Positions 56,582-64,000 of a stretch of 64,000 bases of DNA are shown in pieces. The notes under the pieces are model-generated. The model ran no database searches, had not been told where the DNA came from, and saw nothing but the letters and a program-made list of their open reading frames with translations. Each line of letters opens with the position of its first letter. The first letter of the stretch is position 1. Source of the stretch: Rhodosorus marinus (lineage: Eukaryota > Rhodophyta > Stylonematophyceae > Stylonematales > Stylonemataceae); assembly GCA_029953675.1 (NCBI GenBank), contig JAMWBK010000004.1:3036501-3100500 (forward strand), given 5' to 3'. The position numbers were made by a program, and so were the translations under genes.

Positions 56582-59500
56582 CTACTTTGCATCGTACCAC
56601 GAATCGCCAACATTTAGACTCACGGACATTGCCACATGGAGCGGGACGTCGAACGGATTCTCCAGAATGTGTTTGACAATCGATGCTGCCTCGTCCGAAT
56701 TCTCCGCGGGTCCTTCGAGGATGATCTCGTCATGCACCTGAGGAGGTCCGCAAGAGTCAGCGTGGTGCAAATGTAGCTTTGGTATGCTTTGGCAGAACAC
56801 ACCTGGAGGACCATCAGCCAACCCAGCTCTCGCAGGCGATCGCTCTCGTATATACGAATCATTGCCGCCATAACGATGTCCGCCGCGGAGCCTTGGATTG
56901 GCGTGTTAATCGCGGCTCTCAGGTTGTGTTGCCACACGGAAACGTCGGATGATAGAATGCCAGGGAGATCACGACGTCTCCCTAGCAGCGTGGCTACGTA
57001 CTGGTTGATTGTCGCAAAGCGCTTCGTCTGATTCTGCCATTCTCGAACCTGTTCAAATACCAACTTGTCATGCTAAAGATATCCATTGCGTAGTGAGCTT
57101 GCAGGTTCTCACCTCAGGTCTGTCTGCGTACCAAGCCCGAAGGGTCTCCCTCGCCACTTCCTGCGGCACACCCCAGTCTTTAGCAAGGCCCTTCGCCGTT
57201 TTACCATAAGCGATGGAAAAGTTCAAGACTTTCGCTCGTTTCCGTTCCAGCGCAAACTGGTCTTTCAACAGAGGCGTATCAGTTGAGCCCGCGCTTGAGC
57301 TGTCAGCTTCCAGGAGAACCTAAAACGTCACCGGGTAAAGTTCAGCTCAAGCACGGTGGAGCTACGTTTGGTGGTAGTACGAGGTCGGTAATCTTGCTCC
57401 CGGGCATGCCGTCGAGGATGGATCGCTTACAGTCCCGTTCTCAACAGCCTCCTTAACATGAGGATACATTGACATAGCTGTTCTCGAGTGAAAGTCGCCG
57501 CCCGCCCTGAAGGCTTCTATCATCGACTTGCACCTAGTGATGTGAGCTAGTACTCGAAGCTCTAGTTGAGCGTAGTCGGCCTTAAATTCAAAAAGCGAGC
57601 GAGGTAAAACATCCTTCCTTTTGCTTGGTTGCTATTGCCAAAAAGAGGGCTTCTTACCACGATCAGCTTGTTCCCAGGTTCTCGGACGAATGCCTTCCTT
57701 ATCCCGAGCTTATCCTTGTCCAACGCAGGTTGGTTCTGAAGATTAGGCCTCCGAGACGAGAGCCGACCAGTTTCGGTGTTGAGATTCAAGCTTGAGTGTA
57801 TCCTAGAGCCACTATCGGCGGATGCTTGCAGCGGGCGAATAAAAGTGTTCGTGAGTGTGGCCAGTGTCTTTGCTTCACAAAGAGAATGAATTGCCTTGCA
57901 ACCTTACGAGGGGGGAAGAATGTTTTGTTCAGAAAGCGTTATGACGCAGGTTTGGAGCCGTGTCAAGGATTTGCAGTTCTCTCCTCAGGTCATACCAGTC
58001 TCGCCAATGAACGGGTAAGCCTTTCCCTTCTTGCCAATGCTCATATCTCCCGCTAAGTCTCTCAAAACTTTCTCCGATGAGCTGGGCCAGAATTGTGATG
58101 TCACTTCCTCTACAGGCAGACGCAGACCTTCGATCTTGAACGTGGCCTTGTCTTCGGTCTTGAACTGGTTGGCATTATTCAGCACTTCTCCGGTCTGACA
58201 TAACAGAGGAAGAACAAAAGAAGCTCGCTGACAATCAGCTTCGTCCCCATCTCATCTCGTTTTGCTCACATGTACAAGAGCATCACCTTCATGTTTCTAT
58301 ATGGCGCAAAAAATAGAGCCTGCTTTTGCTTGTCGGACATGAGGTTCATGTGCCCCGCGGCTTCTGGTTGTATCGTCGCGAGCCAGCTGCGAAATTCCGA
58401 CTTTGCCAGCTCGGACGCTTCTTGTGCTTTCTCCTCAGCTACTTTCAGGTGCTCGATGTCGATCTTCATACCAACCCTCTCAATTTCAATCAAGGATTCT
58501 CCGAAAGGGATCATGTACGCCGAATATACATCCCACAGAGACATTCGGTTTCCCATGTAGTCCTCTGTTGGGCGACTGCGAAGCAGGTTGTAAAGCTTGT
58601 TCGCCAGCATCCATGTTACCTCCGCGTCTTTCGTAGAGTAGTCTATCCATCGCTGGCAGTGTTCCTCACTATTTTGCAAATCCAGAAGTGGTGGTAGCAC
58701 GAGTTTCTTCCCCGGTTTACCGTCCTTGTTGAGTTTTGGAACAGAGAATAAGGTTTTCATGGACTCCTTGGGCTTGACTTCCGGGAGGAAGTATGCACTA
58801 AGGAACTCTAGGCTGTAAGAGTATATTGAAGTGTCGAGTAGCCTTGCCATATGCATTGTATCGCCGGCGAAGCCATCGCAGTTGATTCCCTCGTTCAACA
58901 GGACGTGCTTGTCAAAACTGTAATTGTGCCATACCTACACGAAATCGTTGATGTGCAGAGATGTATTAGCTGAAGACGAAGAAAAGATAATCCCGATGAC
59001 ACAGCGGGGGATTTGTTCTGTACCTTTCCGATTTTTGGGTTCTGGAAGTAGTCTTTGAAACATTGCAGTATTCCATCCTGGGTATTGTCTATCCACAATT
59101 TATTCCCATTCCCGAAGTCAACGTCTTTTCCACAGAACGCAGACGCACATATCACTCTGCCCTTTCCAACAGGACTTTCGGTGGTTGGGTCCACACCTTC
59201 AGTCTCAGTATCCCAGGCGTGAGTTCTAGTACTGTCAACAAAGAGGAGAATGTCAAACGCAATTTTCCCATGTTAGCATGGCGCCCTCACTTCAACACGG
59301 GAGGTGTGGGATGCCCGAGGAAGAAGTTCAGCGATGACAAGGCAAACCAAAAAGGAGATCCTTAGTTGATGCGGATAACTTACATTGCCTGGTCGCTCTG
59401 AAGCGCTCGCAAGGCCTCAAAAGCTTTTTCTTTTGTGTCTACAATCGTCACGTCCTGAATGTCCCTCCGAAGCCGGTTAACCTTCTGACTCGTATTTGGC

Positions 59501-59634
59501 ACGTGAAAAATTGACGGCAGACTATGGGTCGATGATGCACTCCTGTCGACTGCTGTGTTGAGACCCCTGCTCTGCCCAACAGAAGCACCGATTCTGTGAG
59601 GGAGGGATTTCAGCACCAGACATGCCCTCCCCAT
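56582..59634 (-). CDS. POP: Organellar DNA polymerase, plant/algal POP (family A)
   Basis: Nine exons (59634-59384, 59225-59024, 58934-58287, 58194-57996, 57902-57658, 57580-57431, 57319-57113, 57048-56803, 56737-56582) give 767 aa. POP replicates plastid and mitochondrial DNA in algae, plants and protists. The start is Arg-containing and Ser-rich (MGRACLVLKSLPHRIGASVG), like a dual or mitochondrial targeting signal. The 3'-5' exonuclease keeps its DTE (THAWDTETEGV), then VWHNYSFDKHVL and DGFAGDTMHMARL. Polymerase motif A is VADYAQLELR, motif B RKRAKVLNFSIAYGKTAKGL, and motif C VHDEIILE. All catalytic aspartates and glutamates are present. Insertions between exonuclease and polymerase domains match the POP family and separate it from bacterial Pol I. 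Confidence 0.93.
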
Positions 59635-60929
59635 GTCCAACCTAACAGTCCTTCAACAGACTCATCCCTTGAAACGAAAACCTGCAACCATAAACAGATC
59701 GGGCAAGCATGGCAACACTCGAAAATCCAGTCCTTTCCGACTCTGCCTGATGAACTCTCTTGCGCACGTCAACCAACCCACTTTCAAGTCACTTGCCAAT
59801 TACCCCCTCCTCGCAACCCCCACGACCTGCAAGAGTTTTCCCCATCCCACCTACCTCTCCAACAACACTCCACCATCCGAACAAAGCCTTTGCCCCATTT
59901 CCTCAAAGTTTCGCGTTCAGCAAGGGGGGCCGGAAAAAAGTACCAGAAAAGCGCTGGGTTGTACACAGACGACAGGTATGCTGCTGGGCAGTTCCCAAGA
60001 TTTTTTTGGCCATTCCTCCCCGCGCCCATACCGTCGATACCTTCGTCATGATGTTTCTGTTTCATCTAGGCACCAGGGAACAAACGTTCTGAGCCCCAAC
60101 CTTTTTCCCGGGGAAACTTCTCCCTTTTTTTGGATTTTTTCCATACCCGTTCCTCAATAGCTCCCTTTCTTCTGTTTCCCCGTTTCCCCTCTGCCGGGAC
60201 CCCCCCCCCTTTTTGATTCTCACTACCTGACTCGATAATCCTATTCTAGATGAAGTTTCCCCGTCCATTTCGTTACCATTGTACTTTTATGAAGAACAGT
60301 AGGACGTAATTTTTGAACGGGGGATGCCCATAATTGCTTTTTGATTTGGCCAATTGGATCATCTCTAACAATTTGAATTTCAGGGGATAATCTCAATTCA
60401 CCGATGTGACATGTTGCGGACAGATTCCGAGAGGAGGCCACCGAACGGTCTTTTGCGGGGATGATATACACAATATGCTTCGGGATAGACACAGGATCGC
60501 TGAATATGCGCGGATTTCAAACCGCTCGATTGCTGATGATTTTTCTCTTAAAATTTGAATCTGGCGGTGTCATAAGTTGGTATCGGATAGGACGGATCTT
60601 TTTGAATCTCGGATTGCATTTTGCCATCTGGAGTGGTGGGGTTGCGTTTCAACTTGAAAAGAGTGACGCATCGAGTAGTTGTCCAAAGAAATGGGGAGAG
60701 CTTTCTCTCATCGCCGTTTTTGTCAGCTTCAACCGCTGAGACGGGGGGTAACAGCGGTTATCTCACTGCTCAGCGCTTGGAAGTCTTTCTTGTCGGTTTT
60801 CAGACCATATTGCGCGAGCCGATCTGCACCGATTTATCAAAGGCTCACCTTTTCATTTCCTGTGGAGCCTACAGCAGTCTCTCTGGTCATAGACCGGATC
60901 CGGTTGGAACATGTTTTTAATAGTCAAGG
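59635..60929. other. Intergenic upstream of POP and downstream of the pseudokinase
   Basis: The opposing frames at 59596-60160 overlap one another and look like chance. Poly-C at about 60200-60210. No gene seen. Confidence 0.55.
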
Positions 60930-62918
60930 TTATTCTTTGTCCTGTTCAGGGTCCGCGTACTTTGCTATGCTGATGGCTCCATCGATTTGCTTCTCACTGA
61001 GCAACACCTTTCGATATCCGAGCTCAGCCTGACTGTAGGCTTTTCTTCTCTTGGGCGCAAAAAGTGAAACGCCTCCTCCAGCTGGCTCCAATAGCCAAGG
61101 ATGGTTAATAATTTGTTCGACTTTCACCCTCTTAGAAGGATCCTTTTCTCCGAGAATCTTCCGCAAGAAATCCTTCGCCTTGGCCGATACCTTTGGGGTA
61201 TCAGGAAACTCAAGTCGTGACGTTGTGATTGCCTCTTGGATGCTTTCTGCGCTATTTCCGAGAAACGGAGCCCGACCGTAAACCATAAAATACATTAAAG
61301 CGCCAACCGACCAAGCGTCTGTCGCGTAGGCATCGCGTGGAGTCTTCGGCCTCTTCTTCGCTTCCCGACATCGCTCAGGAGCGGAAAACGCAAAGGCGCT
61401 GGCAGTTTGGACTTCGGTGCCGAACGCGATTGGTTCCGACCGTTTTGAATGCTCGTAGAATATTCCACCCAAAGGATTAACTTTGAGGGATCCGTCTGCC
61501 GCAAATAGCAAGTTATCAGGACGAATATTACCGAGAGTTACTCGACGGGAATGTAAATACATCACGCCACCGGCAACGTCATTGATCAACTTACGAGCCA
61601 TGTCCTAGTACGAAGTAAAAAGAATCCGGTCAACAGGATGCTAGAACACTCCCCTCTCTCCAAGAGCAAGCGTCGTACCACGAAAAGACAGAGTACACAC
61701 GATTGCGTGAAACGATTACCTCCGAAACCGCCTTGTTTCCGTCGAGTTTGTATCCGCTTACAACAATCCCCCTAGGTACATGTTCAAACACAGCATAGAG
61801 ACCATCCTGATCCCGACATTGAAGAAAATCCCTGTACTTCAAAACGTTAGGGTGGTCCAGTTCCTTCACACATGCGAGCACCTCTGGTCCCAGAAGCGCC
61901 GATATGGTCGTGCTGAGTAGCTTGATACTGTAGAAACCCAACTCAGCCGCGCTGAAAGCAAGAATCGCTTGACTCCGCGGCGTGTCTGGAGAATCCAGCA
62001 GGTAGTAATCACCAACCTACATCCAGTTAGAAAATGCGTCAACATTTAACCTTCGCGCACTCACGCCTAAGCATTAGCCCTAGCGTCGTAACCTGAGTGG
62101 ATCAGTCTCTATTTTCGACGAACTGCAACCAACCTGGACCTTATTGCGCAGGGCAGCACGACCCCATGAGTCCAGAAGTGGATCATAGTCTTCCCTTTCA
62201 GAGGTATTGAGTCCTTGCATAAATATTTTCGCTTGCAGGGATGAAAAGCACGCAAGGCACCGGACCCAGACCTGTAAATCTTGATGGTTGGACATTGACA
62301 ACCCCAGCCGCTTCCTGTCCGCCGTTTCGACCAGGATCGCTCGGGTCTCATTCCATCCTTTCACGACCCGAATCTGATTTGAATTGGCGAGCAAGAAACA
62401 AGGGTTTTTAAAACCTCCTGCCTCATGCAAAAGGATGCGATATCGTGCTCAAACACTGGAGGAATACAACTCACCTCCTCAAGTTCTAGAGATCCGACTC
62501 CCTTTCGCTTGCTGCTCCAGTGCAACGTCTTTAAATTAGGATCCAGCCAAACTCTCCTGTCTACAGCAGAGAGAAATAATTTTCGTTTCTTTGTCGCTCC
62601 AGTCCCAGACAGCAACTCTACTACACATTCAAGCACAGATCGATCATACGGTGCTCTCCGTTTCAATCGAGTGGCGACGTCGTTCCAGAAGTGCTCCTCA
62701 TTTTCATCGTATTCGAGACCAAGACGATCCTCGTCTGCAGCATCATCATCCTCATCGTACTCCGAGTGTACTCTCAGCCAGGATTCCGCAGAGAGCTTAG
62801 AGTAGTTAGAATCCTGTCGAACGATGTCCAGATCTTCATCACTGCTGTATATATCATAGTCATCAGCTTCTTCCATATCATTGCTTTCCCTGTTCGCATC
62901 GTCCGCGGGTCTTTTCAT
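60930..62918 (-). CDS. PH-domain protein with CaMKK-like pseudokinase
   Basis: Four exons (62918-62475, 62421-62134, 62016-61720, 61604-60930) give 567 aa, from the first in-frame ATG. Residues 1-90 are acidic (DDYDIYSSDEDLD). A PH-like domain spans about residues 110-235, with KRKLFLSAVDRRVWLDPNLK, LHWSSKRKGVGSLELEE and LSMSNHQDLQVWVRCLACF. A protein-kinase fold follows. The beta-3 Lys is retained (FYSIKLL), but the Gly-rich loop is degenerate (LDSPDTPRSQA). HRD is LGN (TLGNIRPDNLL), and DFG is PLG (KVNPLGG). SAPERCREA and DAWSVGALMYFMVYGRAPF, up to a C-terminal NHPWL, fit the CaMKK/SNF1-activating group. Both catalytic aspartates are absent, so this is probably a pseudokinase. The acceptor of exon 2 was chosen by phase, and more exon upstream of 62918 is possible. 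Confidence 0.85.
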
Positions 62919-64000
62919 GCCGCTCTCCCGACCCTCGAAAACCTCAGAATATTGCCTTGCCAGCAATCCCGTCGGAATGAGGATACGCGGGGGAGATCCT
63001 CTCCGTATCTACCTCTTGCCTACTCCAGTGGCAAGTATCACGCTGATCGGCATCAAATTTGGCGCGACTGAAGCATTGGCCACGGTTCTGATCCACCAAG
63101 AGCTTAAAGGAGAGTTCGCGCACGTCGCAACCATGAACAACCCGGCGAGCCCGTAGAACCCTCAGAGCTTGAGTAATCCCCTCCACGGGAACAGCAGATC
63201 TCCTCCAGACCTCACCCTCCACTGCAGGCCTCAGTCCACCTGACTTGCTCCCGCGCACAGCAGCTTTCCATTGAACCAGGTCAGGTCCTTGAGAACAACG
63301 GTCGAGCCGAAACCATGTTTCCCAATTAAAACGAGAACCAACGATGAAAACAGGAAAAAATTTCAATGAGCTCGAGAGTTCCCACTAAAACCCCATCCGA
63401 ACAACATGAATTCCCCCCCCTTCCACGAACCCTCGTTCACATCTCCATGTGGAGTATTTCCAGGGCTACCTCCAGCGAAAGAAATTTAAGATATCACGGC
63501 AAGACTTTTCCAAGTCGAGTCTGGCAGATTGTAGCCTAGGGGGGTGGCAGCTTTTCCAGATACGAGCTGATATTTCTTATCTACTTTGTCCACAGTGGGG
63601 TCATCCTCAAATTATCAAACTATACGACCAGGCCAATTTTAGTAGCACCCTGCCTCCCCCCCCCGCCTAGTTATCATGATGTATTCTAAATGAAGATTTT
63701 TTTTGTTCTTAAACCAAAGGATCGCACTTTTAGGTCTTCTAATCTGCCTTTTTTAGTATAGTCAAATTTTTTTGAATCGAGCGGTCAGAATTCTCTGAAA
63801 AAACCACTGTCTTGCCAAATGCCTAGCTGACCTTGATCTTTGTATCGTATAGCCATTCTGACATGACAATAAAGCGAAATCGGGCTCGTCGTTTCGAGCA
63901 TATTGAAAATGCTAAAATCTATTACCAGTTTTAGAGTTTTAGCTTCGTATCGTATAAGCTATGTTTCAACTGATTCAGTTGCCGGACTGTACTTAAGGCG
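62919..64000. other. Upstream region of the pseudokinase gene; no gene called
   Basis: A minus-strand frame at 62944-63366 is open for about 140 codons and Arg-rich (QALRVLRARRVVHGCDVREL). It could be an upstream exon of the pseudokinase gene or chance. Beyond 63400 the DNA is AT-rich, with runs of C near 63650. Confidence 0.4.

Noticed and set aside
59596-60160. Two long overlapping plus-strand frames (151 and 175 codons)
   Set aside because: They start inside the POP first exon on the other strand, are Pro/Ser/Thr-rich and in competing frames. Probably open because of base composition.

Overview
This window is nuclear DNA from a eukaryote. Most genes are split by short introns (roughly 50-200 bases) with GT-AG borders, and the products are typical nuclear housekeeping proteins: a Mediator subunit, SmD2, nucleoporin Nup35, the ribosome biogenesis factor RPF1, ribosomal protein eL42, a SUMO protease and a UBE2W-type E2. 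A FAD mono-oxygenase and a lumenal-type protein, both with plastid-like leaders, and a plant/algal-type organellar DNA polymerase (POP) point to a photosynthetic eukaryote. A nuclear Nad9/NDUFS3 argues against a land plant. A red alga or a glaucophyte would fit, but the sequence alone does not settle the taxon. No tRNA, rRNA, CRISPR array or prokaryotic operon was seen.

Layout. 1-13.2 kb: a long coiled-coil protein cut by the window edge, a membrane apyrase, a membrane-anchored alpha-carbonic-anhydrase-like protein, the FAD mono-oxygenase, the lumenal-type protein and a BTB-BACK protein. 13.7-18.8 kb: an EF-hand protein, tRNA adenosine deaminase ADAT2, MED7 and SmD2, the last two divergently arranged. 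21.2-33.1 kb: a GTPBP1-type GTPase, Nup35, UBE2W, RPF1 and a site-2 protease. 33-36.8 kb: gene-poor DNA with a decayed Ty3/gypsy reverse transcriptase. 36.8-49.9 kb: eL42, a RING-H2 membrane protein, NDUFS3, a Ulp1/SENP protease and a SHAQKYF-type MYB. 49.9-54.6 kb: gene-poor DNA with fold-back structures. 54.6-62.9 kb: a membrane J-domain protein, the organellar DNA polymerase and a PH-pseudokinase protein.

The genes are independent transcription units, not a pathway cluster. Exon structures were worked out by hand from splice signals, reading phase and family alignment. For each multi-exon gene listed with exons, the exon lengths sum to a whole number of codons. The points most worth checking are an alpha-CA whose third zinc histidine is Gln, a CaMKK-like kinase lacking the HRD and DFG aspartates, a GC-AG intron in the site-2 protease gene, the retrotransposon relic, two fold-back repeats near 53 kb, and two stretches that resemble group II intron RNA. 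I found no clear previously undescribed multi-gene system.
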